Program-made: the position numbers and the translations under genes | DNA from: Rhizobium sp. WSM4643 | GTDB taxonomy: Bacteria; Pseudomonadota; Alphaproteobacteria; Rhizobiales; Rhizobiaceae | DNA: 64,000 nucleotides | Direction of reading: 5' to 3' | Assembly: GCF_025152745.1 (NCBI RefSeq) | Contig: NZ_CP104040.1 | Location: 1,984,001-2,048,000, forward strand | The notes under the pieces: model-generated | What the model was told of the DNA's origin: nothing | The model's database searches: none | Seen by the model: the letters and a program-made list of their open reading frames with translations, nothing else | Shown: one piece after another, positions 45,242 to 53,067 of the stretch | Layout of the letters: every line of letters begins with the position of its first letter | How positions within the stretch are numbered: position 1 is the stretch's first letter

Positions 45242-46690
45242 ATGGAGAGCGATGTGTCGGGATATCCGGATACCCAACTTTACATCAATGGCCTTTGGAG
45301 GGACGGCTCGAACGCCCGTCTCTCCATCGTCAATCCTACTTCGGGCGAGGTCATCGGTAGCGTTTCGAATGCCAGCAAGAGTGATCTCGATGAAGCGCTT
45401 GCAGCCGCTGCCGCCGGCTTTGAACAATGGCGGCGCGTAAGTGCGTTCGACCGGTCAAAGCTTATGCGCCAAGCCGCCAAGATCTTGCGCGACCGTTCCG
45501 CGGCGATCTCGAGAATAATGACGTTGGAGCAGGGCAAGCCGCTGGCCGAATCCAAAGCGGAAACGGCGGGGGCTGCCGACACCATCGATTGGTTTGCCGA
45601 GGAGGCTCGCCGTGCCTACGGCCGTTTGGTTCCACCCAGGGCGACCAACATCAGGCAAATGGTTATCAAGGAGCCTGTCGGTCCGGTGGCCGCCTTCAGT
45701 CCCTGGAATTTCCCGTTGAATCAAGCCGTACGGAAAGTTTCGGCGGCCCTTGCCGCCGGTTGTTCGATTATTTTGAAGGGGCCGGAGGAGACGCCGGCAA
45801 GCTGCGCCGAGCTTGTTCGCGCCTTTGCTGACGCAGGCCTGCCGGCGGGAGTGCTCAATCTCGTTTTCGGAGTTCCAGCCGATATTTCAAATCACCTCAT
45901 CCCCCACCCTGTTATCCGCAAAATCTCCTTCACCGGATCGACTGTCGTTGGAAAGCAGCTGGCCTCACTGGCCGGCGCCCACATGAAGCGGGTGACGATG
46001 GAACTCGGCGGCCATGCGCCAGCTCTCGTTTTCGAAGATGCCGATATCGATCTTGCGGTCAGACTGTTGGCTGGTGCGAAGTTTCGAAATGCCGGCCAGG
46101 TCTGCGTGGCTCCGACGCGGTTCCTCATCCAGGAACGCGTCTTCGAAAAGTTCCTCGATGGCTTCGTGAGAGCGGCCGAGGCAATCGATGTCGGCGATGG
46201 ATTGCGCGACGGCGTAACCATGGGGCCGCTTGCCAATCCGCGAAGGGTCGAAGCCATGGAGTCGCTGACGGCCGACGCGGTGATGCGTGGCGCAAAGATC
46301 GCAACCGGCGGCAAAAGAATCGGCAATCTCGGCAACTTCTTTCAGCCGACAATTCTGACCGATGTTCCACAAGATGCGCGCGTGCTGAACGAAGAACCCT
46401 TCGGTCCGATGGCGATCGTCAGTGCATTTTCGGATTACGGTTCTGCCATTGCGGAAGCCAACCGCCTGCCATACGGGCTGGCGGCATATGCCTACACGAC
46501 ATCTGCGAAGACGAGCGCCGACCTTGCCCGTGACATCGAAAGTGGCATGCTGTCGATCAATCATCATGGGCTGGCGCTGCCAGAGCTACCCTTCGGCGGC
46601 ATAAAAGATTCTGGCTACGGGTCGGAAGGCGGCAGCGAAGCGATGGAAGCTTATTTCAATGCGAAGCTTGTAACCGAGACGGTTAATTAG
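45242..46690 (+). CDS. NAD(P)-dependent aldehyde dehydrogenase (succinate-semialdehyde dehydrogenase-like)
   Basis: A 482-residue ALDH with 'FSPWNFPLNQAVRK' (substrate/NAD region), 'FTGSTVVGKQ', the general base in 'MELGGHAPALVF' and the catalytic Cys in 'FRNAGQVCVAPTRF'. The GQVCVAPTR wording is that of the GabD/SSADH branch. It would oxidise the semialdehyde from the aminotransferase to succinate. The ATG at 45242 follows the GGT stop by five bases; its ribosome site is weak, so coupled translation is likely. Confidence 0.87.
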   Translation: MESDVSGYPDTQLYINGLWRDGSNARLSIVNPTSGEVIGSVSNASKSDLDEALAAAAAGFEQWRRVSAFDRSKLMRQAAKILRDRSAAISRIMTLEQGKPLAESKAETAGAADTIDWFAEEARRAYGRLVPPRATNIRQMVIKEPVGPVAAFSPWNFPLNQAVRKVSAALAAGCSIILKGPEETPASCAELVRAFADAGLPAGVLNLVFGVPADISNHLIPHPVIRKISFTGSTVVGKQLASLAGAHMKRVTMELGGHAPALVFEDADIDLAVRLLAGAKFRNAGQVCVAPTRFLIQERVFEKFLDGFVRAAEAIDVGDGLRDGVTMGPLANPRRVEAMESLTADAVMRGAKIATGGKRIGNLGNFFQPTILTDVPQDARVLNEEPFGPMAIVSAFSDYGSAIAEANRLPYGLAAYAYTTSAKTSADLARDIESGMLSINHHGLALPELPFGGIKDSGYGSEGGSEAMEAYFNAKLVTETVN

Positions 46691-46817
46691 CAGACCGAAT
46701 CCCCGCTCACCTGCGCGCTTTCACTCGTGGGCGACATGCCTGTGGTATCGCTCAGCCATGCCAGAACCGCCCGTTCTAAGGAGACGGACCAGGCGCCGCC
46801 TGTGTACCGTCAAATCC

Positions 46818-46839
46818 TCAGGCCCCCAGAGGGGCCTGA
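46818..46839. terminator. Hairpin between convergent ALDH and acetolactate-synthase-like genes
   Basis: TCAGGCCCC-CAGA-GGGGCCTGA, a perfect 9-bp stem with a 4-base loop, in the 180-base gap between convergent genes. No T-run flanks it on either side, so efficient intrinsic termination is uncertain, but position and stability favour a shared terminator. Confidence 0.5.
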
Positions 46840-46872
46840 TCAAGCACATTCAACGGATGGGAGCTGCTACCA

Positions 46873-48579
46873 TCACTGCGGGCGGGTGCCGACGAACCTC
46901 GCGACCCGGCAGTGAAGGAGCACCGGCCGGTCCGCGTCGATCATCACCTCGATCCTGGCGTCGAGTTCGCTCGGGCTCTCGCAACGAAGGCCGACGGCGC
47001 CATAGGCTTCCGCGAGCTTGGTGAAATCGGGCAGTGAGGCCGAATAAGAGCGCGCTCGACTGTTGCCATCCGGCATGGGATCCCATTCTTGCGCCATGCC
47101 CGGATGCTCATCGCTCAAGACGAAAATCTTGATCGGCGCTTGATGCTGTATGGCCGTCGACAGCTCTTTCATCGTCGTTTGCACCGACGCGTCGCCGGCA
47201 ATGTCGATGACAAGGCGCCCGGGATGTGCGAGCTGCGCGCCCAGCGCGGCAGGAAGGCCGAAGCCCATCGTCCCCAATCCCCCCGAGGTAATCCAGCGAT
47301 TGGGTTTGTCGAAACCGAAGAACTGCGCCACCCACATCTGCTGACCGATCTCCGTGGCGATGATTGGGTCGTGCGGCTTTGTCAGTGCATGCAGGCGCTC
47401 CAGGGCATGTTGCGGCATGATTGCATGGTCCAGCCGCTTGTAGGGAAACGAATGGTGGGTTCGCCAATGATCGATCTGCAACCACCACGCCCGCAACCGC
47501 TTCTGGTCGGGCATAGTGGAGAGCAACCGCCAAGCATGGATCATATCCGCCAGCACATGCGCGGCGTCGCCCTGAATGCCGATGTCAACGAGAACGCGTT
47601 TGTTGATCGACGAGGCATCGATATCGATCTGGATTTTCTTCGAGCGAGGTGAAAACTCCTGGGCACGCGAGATCGCAAGATCGTCAAACCGCGCGCCGAT
47701 GGCGACCATCAGATCGCAATCGCCAATTGCCATATTCGCTTCGTGCGATCCGTCCTGTCCGGCGACCCGTAGCCAGTTCGGCCCGGTAGCCGGATAGGCC
47801 CCAAGCCCCATGATGGTGGACGTTACCGGAAAGCCGGTGAGGTTGACGAACTCACGCAACAATCTGGACGCCTCCGGTCCGGCGTTGATGATGCCGCCGC
47901 CGGTATAGATGATGGGGCGTCGGGCTTCAGCCATCAATGCGACAGCTGCCCGGATCGCGTTCTGATCGCCATGCATTGCCGGCTGATAGCTCGGCAGCGG
48001 AGCTACCTTGTCAGGTGCGACGTAGGTTCCGCTGGCAAACAGCACGTCCTTCGGCATGTCGACGAGAACAGGGCCGGGCCGACCGGCCGCCGCGATCCGG
48101 AAAGCCAGATGGATCGTTTTGGCGAGATCGTCGACGTGTTTGACCAGGAAATTGTGCTTTGTGCAGGGGCGGGTGATGCCGACGGTGTCGCATTCCTGAA
48201 AAGCATCCGTGCCGATCAGACTTGTCGGTACCTGGCCGGCGAGGCAGACGAGGGGAACGGAGTCCATAAGGGCATTCTGCAGTGCGGTAACCGCATTTGT
48301 AACGCCCGGTCCCGATGTCACCAGCATGACGCCAACTCTACCGGTCGAGCGGGCATAGCCTTCGGCCGCGTGTCCGGCGCCTTGTTCATGGCGTACCAGG
48401 AAATGTTTGATGTCCTCCTGTTGGAAGATTTCGTCATAGATCGGCAGCACCGCTGCGCCGGGATAACCGAAAATGTGTTCGACACCGTTGTCGCGCAGTG
48501 CCTGCAGAACGATCTCGCCGCCGTTCATGCGACGATCAGAGGGGCTGTTGAGGGAAGAGTTGGCTGTCTCGCCGGGCAT
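46873..48579 (-). CDS. Acetolactate synthase large-subunit paralogue (IlvI/IlvB-like ThDP enzyme)
   Basis: A 568-residue ThDP enzyme of the AHAS type: 'HIFGYPGAAVLPIYDEIFQQ' with the catalytic 'RHEQGAGHAAEGYARSTG' Glu, the FAD-domain region and the ThDP motif 'IAGDASVQTTMKEL'. The Mg-binding part of that motif, NN in ordinary AHAS, reads SD here (FVLSDEHPGMAQEW), and the usual MVRQWQ is replaced, so substrate use may differ. No ilvH regulatory subunit gene follows. The ATG at 48579 lies just past an attenuator terminator and is chosen for that reason. Whether it makes acetolactate is open. Confidence 0.8.
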   Translation of the reverse strand: MPGETANSSLNSPSDRRMNGGEIVLQALRDNGVEHIFGYPGAAVLPIYDEIFQQEDIKHFLVRHEQGAGHAAEGYARSTGRVGVMLVTSGPGVTNAVTALQNALMDSVPLVCLAGQVPTSLIGTDAFQECDTVGITRPCTKHNFLVKHVDDLAKTIHLAFRIAAAGRPGPVLVDMPKDVLFASGTYVAPDKVAPLPSYQPAMHGDQNAIRAAVALMAEARRPIIYTGGGIINAGPEASRLLREFVNLTGFPVTSTIMGLGAYPATGPNWLRVAGQDGSHEANMAIGDCDLMVAIGARFDDLAISRAQEFSPRSKKIQIDIDASSINKRVLVDIGIQGDAAHVLADMIHAWRLLSTMPDQKRLRAWWLQIDHWRTHHSFPYKRLDHAIMPQHALERLHALTKPHDPIIATEIGQQMWVAQFFGFDKPNRWITSGGLGTMGFGLPAALGAQLAHPGRLVIDIAGDASVQTTMKELSTAIQHQAPIKIFVLSDEHPGMAQEWDPMPDGNSRARSYSASLPDFTKLAEAYGAVGLRCESPSELDARIEVMIDADRPVLLHCRVARFVGTRPQ

Positions 48580-48623
48580 ATCTGGGTTCCGTCGTGAGTG
48601 AGGTGATAGGTGCGACGGGGCAT

Positions 48624-48646
48624 AAAAAAAGGCCCCGTCAGGGACC
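48624..48646 (-). terminator. Intrinsic terminator of the ilv-type attenuator
   Basis: On the minus strand GGTCCC-TGAC-GGGGCC (one G-U pair) is followed by seven Ts, a textbook rho-independent terminator, located between the leader peptide stop and the start of the acetolactate-synthase-like gene. It would end transcription early when branched-chain amino acids are plentiful. Confidence 0.75.
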
Positions 48647-48654
48647 TGTTTTCG

Positions 48655-48702
48655 GCGCATGGGTGGCTATTGCCGGACGATCAGACCGTCCTGCCCATGC
48701 GC
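48655..48702 (-). promoter_or_regulatory. Attenuator pause/protector stem
   Basis: GCGCATGGG inside the leader codons (48694-48702) pairs perfectly over nine bases with CCCATGCGC (48655-48663). Nested within is a second hairpin, GGACG/CGTCC (48687-48691 with 48675-48679). A ribosome stalled on the upstream Val/Leu/Ile codons would disrupt this structure. I could not identify a convincing antiterminator pairing by eye. Confidence 0.6.
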
Positions 48703-48737
48703 GATATCACCACTACGAGAACCATTGCGATTTTCAT
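48681..48737 (-). CDS. ilv-type leader peptide, 18 aa
   Basis: ATG to TGA encodes MKIAMVLVVVISRMGRTV. Six consecutive residues (VLVVVI) are branched-chain amino acids, the hallmark of ilv attenuation control peptides. It precedes a two-stem structure and a terminator with a T-run, then the acetolactate-synthase-like gene 102 bases downstream. A -10-like TACAAT on the minus strand at 48796-48791 could serve as its promoter. The leader's own ribosome site is weak. Confidence 0.75.
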   Translation of the reverse strand: MKIAMVLVVVISRMGRTV

Positions 48738-49004
48738 GGGCGATAGAGCTAGCTCCAAATCCACACGTCGTCAACGTCGCCTCTGCGTAGATTGTATCTG
48801 TGGTTGAGATTATTTGAGATCGGTGGTTCGGTCAGTGACGACGCAAGGGCAGGGCGATCCGTTCGCAAGCCTCTTGACCAAAGGGCAAGCTCTGCCCGTT
48901 CTATCGCTCGGGAAGTGATTTCGACCACTTCCTCCAATGTGCGCCGGTCAGGGGTTCCGAGCGAGTTGGGCTCCACTCAGCGGATGAGTGGCCCGGCGCG
49001 AACG
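48738..49004. promoter_or_regulatory. Intergenic region between LacI gene and ilv leader
   Basis: About 265 bases without a convincing gene. It must carry the promoter of the leader/acetolactate-synthase unit. TACAAT (minus strand, 48791-48796) is the best -10 candidate; TTGACG (minus, 48769-48774) is a plausible -35 for a promoter closer to the leader. I see no terminator hairpin for the LacI gene. Confidence 0.3.
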
Positions 49005-50093
49005 CTATGGCGACGTATATGCGCCATCGAGGATCTGCCGCGCCTCGGCCCGCGGTGCGGCGACGGAATTACGCTTAACGAGCGAGCATTCGAGCTTCGC
49101 AATGGGATAGCGCTTGCCGGGCGCACTTTCCGGGTTGAGATGTTCGATCGCCCATTGCCCCATGGCAAGATGTGGAAGGACCGAGGTCGTCAGAGGGGGT
49201 ACGAGATGTCGTGCAATTTCTTCGTCGTCATAACCCACCACCGACATGTCCTGGGGAATGCGAAGCCCTGCATCCTTGAGCGCTTCGTAACACCCGATGG
49301 CAGTGCGGTCGTTCTGGCAGAAGATCGCGGTGGGCGGCTCTTTCAGAGCAAGCAGTTTCATCGTGGAGGCATAGCCGGCACCGGCCGACCAGTCGCCTTC
49401 AATGACCAATTCCGGATCGAAAGGTATATCGGCGGTCGCCAGCGCGCGGCGATATCCCGTCAGCCGGTCCTGCGCCGCCTGCATCCAGATTTCGCCGGTG
49501 ATCGTCGCGATACGATGGTGTCCGTGCATGATCAGATGGCGGGTGGAGCTCTGCCCCCCCGCGATCTCGCTCGGCACCACGGCGGGAAAGGCATGGTCCG
49601 CCGTATAACAGTTCAGCAGGACCGTCGGGATATTAAGCTTGCGGACATAGGAAGGAAGCTCCACCTGACGGGTATAGATTGTCATATATATGAGCGCCGA
49701 TATGCCTCCGTTCGTCAACGCCTCGATTGCCTTCGGCTCCATGACGGGGTCACTGAGCGTTTGGGTTACCAGAAGGACATTGCCGGCGTTCCAGGAGGCT
49801 TGCCGCGCGCCTTCGATCGCAACGATCGCTTCCGGGCTGGTGGCGAGTTGATCCACGGCGAATCCGATGACGTTGTCCAGTCCCGAATAAGAGGCCTTCG
49901 TCGTATAGGTCTTCTCCATATAGCCGAGCGCGCGCGCCGCCTCCAATACGCGATCACGCGTCTGCTGTGAGATGCGGGTGCCGGGCGTGTCGTTGAGGAC
50001 GAAGGAGACGGCCGCCTGCGAGCAGCCAGCCGCCGCGGCGATGTCCATCATCGTCACGCGCACAGGCCTATTTTCGGTCTTGGGTTTTTGCAT
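49005..50093 (-). CDS. LacI-family regulator of the ribose-type ABC operon
   Basis: A 362-residue repressor with HTH 'TMMDIAAAAGCSQAAVSFVLND', hinge 'VLEAARALGYMEKTY', and a sugar-binding-protein-like effector domain (PTAIFCQNDRTAIGCYEAL; MSVVGYDDEEIARHLVPPLT). It is divergent from the ABC operon across a 350-base region that holds a cre-like operator, so it very probably regulates that operon. Confidence 0.88.
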   Translation of the reverse strand: MQKPKTENRPVRVTMMDIAAAAGCSQAAVSFVLNDTPGTRISQQTRDRVLEAARALGYMEKTYTTKASYSGLDNVIGFAVDQLATSPEAIVAIEGARQASWNAGNVLLVTQTLSDPVMEPKAIEALTNGGISALIYMTIYTRQVELPSYVRKLNIPTVLLNCYTADHAFPAVVPSEIAGGQSSTRHLIMHGHHRIATITGEIWMQAAQDRLTGYRRALATADIPFDPELVIEGDWSAGAGYASTMKLLALKEPPTAIFCQNDRTAIGCYEALKDAGLRIPQDMSVVGYDDEEIARHLVPPLTTSVLPHLAMGQWAIEHLNPESAPGKRYPIAKLECSLVKRNSVAAPRAEARQILDGAYTSP

Positions 50094-50149
50094 TCGTGGA
50101 AACTGTCTCTGCTTGGGATAACCGTTCAGGGTTGTTGATCGTCGTTTTT

Positions 50150-50165
50150 GCTAATTAATATTAGC
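50150..50165. promoter_or_regulatory. GCTAAT-TAAT-ATTAGC inverted repeat
   Basis: A perfect 6-bp inverted repeat with a 4-base centre, 57 bases upstream of the LacI start, in A/T-rich DNA. It may be a promoter-overlapping site for the regulator gene. Function inferred from position only. Confidence 0.35.
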
Positions 50166-50172
50166 ATCTATC

Positions 50173-50186
50173 TGAAAGCGCTGGCA
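50173..50186. promoter_or_regulatory. LacI-family (cre-like) operator
   Basis: TGAAAGCGCTGGCA fits the general LacI/GalR-family site TGNAANCGNTNNCA with a central CG, in the divergent region between the LacI gene and the ribose-type transporter. It is the best candidate binding site for that regulator and could repress both directions. Confidence 0.6.
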
Positions 50187-50441
50187 ATTGCATGAATTGT
50201 TGCAACACTATCGATTGTTGGCAATGCCAGTACAAAATTACCATCCCAGCCATTGCCCGATGAAATGTTTTGATCTGCATTGATAATACTATTTACTAAT
50301 TAAATTTCTTGTATACCGTCAGGGAGCGATCGGAACCTATGCCACTCGTCGCTTTGCGACGGCCCTGGGAGGGGGCGCGCATCCGGCCGGCCGTAAATCG
50401 GAAACGGGCCCGTGCAACTGCGGCCCCTCGGGAGGTGTATT

Positions 50442-51404
50442 ATGAAACAGCTGAAACGCAATGCAGCCTTGTTTTTCGCCGGGTTGATGCTGAGCGCGGC
50501 GCCGATTGCCGTATCGCATGCTGCCGACAAGCCGACACTCGCATTTGTCGTCAACGGTGCATCCGACTTCTGGAAAGCCGCAGAGGCGGGCGTGAAGAAG
50601 GCGCAGGGCGAGATGCCCGACTACCAGATGGAGCTGAAGTACCCTGAGCAGGCATCTGTCGCCGTTCAGCAACGGCTTATGGAAGACTTGGTCAGTGCCG
50701 GCGTCAAGGGGATCATGGTTTCCGCAGTCGATCCCAAGACCCAGACGGACGGCTTGAACAAGATCGGATCGCAGACTGCTCTCTTCACCACAGATAGCGA
50801 CGCGCCGCAGACCAACCGCGTCGCCTATATCGGCTCATCGAATATCGACGCCGGCATGCAGGCCGCCGAAATCGCCAAGAAAGCGATGCCGGACGGCGGC
50901 AAATGCATCGGCTTCGTTGGCCTGCTCGGCGCCGACAATGCCAAGGAACGCATCCAGGGCATGAAGGACGGCCTGAAGGGCACGAAGATCGAGCTGACAG
51001 ATGTACGCGGCGACGATATCGACCAGACCCGCGCAAAGAAGAACGTCGAGGACGCGCTGGTGGCCAGCCCCGACGTCACCTGCATGGTCGGTTTCTACTC
51101 CTACAATACGCCGCGCATCTATGAGGCGTTGCGCGACGCCGGCAAACTTGGCCAGATCACCGTCGTCGGCTTTGATGACGATCCGATCACGCTCGGCGGC
51201 GTCAAGGAAGGCACGGTCGCAGCGACCGTCGTGCAACAGCCGTTCGAATGGGCCTATCAGGGCATGAAGCTGATGGCGGCCTACCTCAAGGGCGACAAGT
51301 CAGGCGTTCCTAGCAACGGCTTGATCATCATACCGACGGTAATCATCGGCAAGGATGACGTTGACAAATATGCCGCCAGCCTGAAGGCCATGGCTGGAAA
51401 ATAA
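50442..51404 (+). CDS. Periplasmic sugar-binding protein (RbsB/family 2 type)
   Basis: A 320-residue binding protein: signal peptide (cleavage near SHA-AD), 'LAFVVNGASDFWKAAEAGVKKAQ', 'GIMVSAVDPKTQTDGLNKIG', 'GFVGLLGADNAKERIQGMKDGLKG' and 'ITVVGFDDDPITLGGVKEGT'. This is the ribose/autoinducer-2/allose binding family. GGGAGG lies seven bases before the ATG at 50442. Ligand unknown; no sugar kinase or isomerase gene follows to help. Confidence 0.88.
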   Translation: MKQLKRNAALFFAGLMLSAAPIAVSHAADKPTLAFVVNGASDFWKAAEAGVKKAQGEMPDYQMELKYPEQASVAVQQRLMEDLVSAGVKGIMVSAVDPKTQTDGLNKIGSQTALFTTDSDAPQTNRVAYIGSSNIDAGMQAAEIAKKAMPDGGKCIGFVGLLGADNAKERIQGMKDGLKGTKIELTDVRGDDIDQTRAKKNVEDALVASPDVTCMVGFYSYNTPRIYEALRDAGKLGQITVVGFDDDPITLGGVKEGTVAATVVQQPFEWAYQGMKLMAAYLKGDKSGVPSNGLIIIPTVIIGKDDVDKYAASLKAMAGK

Positions 51405-51483
51405 CTCTCCGTCGCGGCGGCGGCACTCGCCGCTGCCGCGAGGGACGTCCCATGCCGACAGCATTAGCAGCTATGGACAGGCG

Positions 51484-53025
51484 ATGAACCACAGCTCCGA
51501 CTTCCCATCACCGGACGCGCTTGCAACGCCGTTCCTCTCGCTTTCCGGCGTTGGCAAGACCTATCCGGGCGTCGTTGCGCTTGAGGGCCTGTCGATCGAC
51601 ATCATACCGGGCGAGGTCATCGGCCTCGTCGGCGAGAACGGAGCTGGAAAATCGACGTTGATGAAGATTCTCGGCGGCGTGATAGCACCCGACCGAGGCG
51701 CGATTCTGCTCGACGGAGCAGAGCTTCGTTTCCTCACTGTGGAATCGAGCATCGCATCCGGCATCGCCTTCGTTCACCAAGAACTCAATCTCTTTGAGAA
51801 TCTCGACGTTGCTGCCAATATCTTCCTGGGCCGCGAGCCGCTGAAGGCCGGACCTTTCAAGCTCGTCGATCGCAATCGGCTGCGAGACATGGTGAAGCCG
51901 CTCTTGAAGCGGGTAGGGGCTCATTTTTCCGCCGACACACCCGTGGCATCGCTTTCCCTTGCCGAGCAGCAGATGGTGGAAATCGCCAAGGCGCTGTCCA
52001 TCAACGCCAGGCTCGTCATCTTCGATGAACCCACGTCCAGCCTGCCGCTGGCCGAAACCGAGCGTCTCCTGAGCATTATCAAATCACTGAAAGCCGATGG
52101 CATCAGTGTGGTTTTCATTTCGCATCGCCTCCACGAGGTTGAGCGCGTCGCAGACCGGGTCGTAGTCCTGCGCGACGGCACGCTTGTGGGCACGCTTGCC
52201 AAGAAAGACATCGGTCACGACCAGATGGTCAAGCTGATGATCGGCCGGGTGCTTGCGGCCCGGACCGCAAAACCGCAGCGCTCGCCCGGCTCGGTTGCGC
52301 TGAAGGCTAGCGGCGTGCGCACCGAGGCCTATCCCGGCCGTCCCGTTGATCTGGAAATCCGGTATGGAGAAATCATGGGACTTGCAGGGCTCGTGGGGTC
52401 GGGCCGCACCGAGCTTGCAAGGGTACTCTTCGGCATTGACCGTAGCTACGGCGGAGCCATTCTGCAGGACGGGCGGCAAATTGCGATCAGGTCTGCCCGG
52501 GACGCCGTTGCTCGTGGCATTTTCCTGGTACCGGAGGATCGCAAGCGCAACGGCATTCTTCTTGATTTCCCGATCGCCCAGAACATAACCCTTGCCGATC
52601 TCCCCAAGCTCTCCAGCCGCTTCATGCTTTCTGCCGAGCGGGAGAGGGCGGCGGCCGAAAAACAACGCGTTCGCCTCGGTATCAAGGCGCCTTCCGTTTC
52701 GTCGCGAACCGGCACTCTGTCCGGCGGCAACCAGCAGAAGGTGGTGCTTGCCAAATGGTTGTCGATGAGCCCGAAGGTGATGATCTTCGACGAGCCGACA
52801 CGCGGCATCGATATCGGCGCGAAGAATGAGATCTACGGCCTGATGCGAGCGCTTGCCGATGCCGGCGTCGCAGTCCTGATGATCTCCAGCGACATGGAAG
52901 AGGTGATCGGCGTTTCCGACCGCATCGCCGTCATGCACGAGGGCCAGATCGCCGGCATTTTGGAAGAGGACGAAATCAGCCAGGAAAGCGTCCTTTTGCT
53001 TGCCGTCGGCAAAAGGGTAAAATAG
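51484..53025 (+). CDS. Sugar ABC transporter ATPase, double cassette (RbsA type)
   Basis: A 513-residue fused ATPase with two nucleotide-binding domains, as in RbsA/XylG. The first has Walker A GENGAGKST and signature LSLAEQQM; the second has a degenerate Walker A (GLVGSGRTEL) and signature LSGGNQQK. Uneven cassettes are normal for CUT2 transporters. It follows the binding-protein gene by 79 bases. Confidence 0.9.
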   Translation: MNHSSDFPSPDALATPFLSLSGVGKTYPGVVALEGLSIDIIPGEVIGLVGENGAGKSTLMKILGGVIAPDRGAILLDGAELRFLTVESSIASGIAFVHQELNLFENLDVAANIFLGREPLKAGPFKLVDRNRLRDMVKPLLKRVGAHFSADTPVASLSLAEQQMVEIAKALSINARLVIFDEPTSSLPLAETERLLSIIKSLKADGISVVFISHRLHEVERVADRVVVLRDGTLVGTLAKKDIGHDQMVKLMIGRVLAARTAKPQRSPGSVALKASGVRTEAYPGRPVDLEIRYGEIMGLAGLVGSGRTELARVLFGIDRSYGGAILQDGRQIAIRSARDAVARGIFLVPEDRKRNGILLDFPIAQNITLADLPKLSSRFMLSAERERAAAEKQRVRLGIKAPSVSSRTGTLSGGNQQKVVLAKWLSMSPKVMIFDEPTRGIDIGAKNEIYGLMRALADAGVAVLMISSDMEEVIGVSDRIAVMHEGQIAGILEEDEISQESVLLLAVGKRVK

Positions 53026-53067
53026 CGGCTGCGGCCAATAGAAATAAGTATCGGGGATGGATTTCGA

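Noticed and set aside
46873-48579. 2-ketoarginine decarboxylase (AruI-like) completing an arginine transaminase pathway with the neighbouring ureohydrolase, aminotransferase and aldehyde dehydrogenase
   Set aside because: The protein is much closer in wording to IlvI/IlvB, is transcribed convergently to the catabolic genes, and carries a Val/Leu/Ile attenuator, which points to branched-chain metabolism. The aminotransferase is also class III, not the AruH type.
48792-49970. Open frame of about 390 codons on the plus strand
   Set aside because: It is the shadow of the LacI gene at 49005-50093 and has no recognisable domain.
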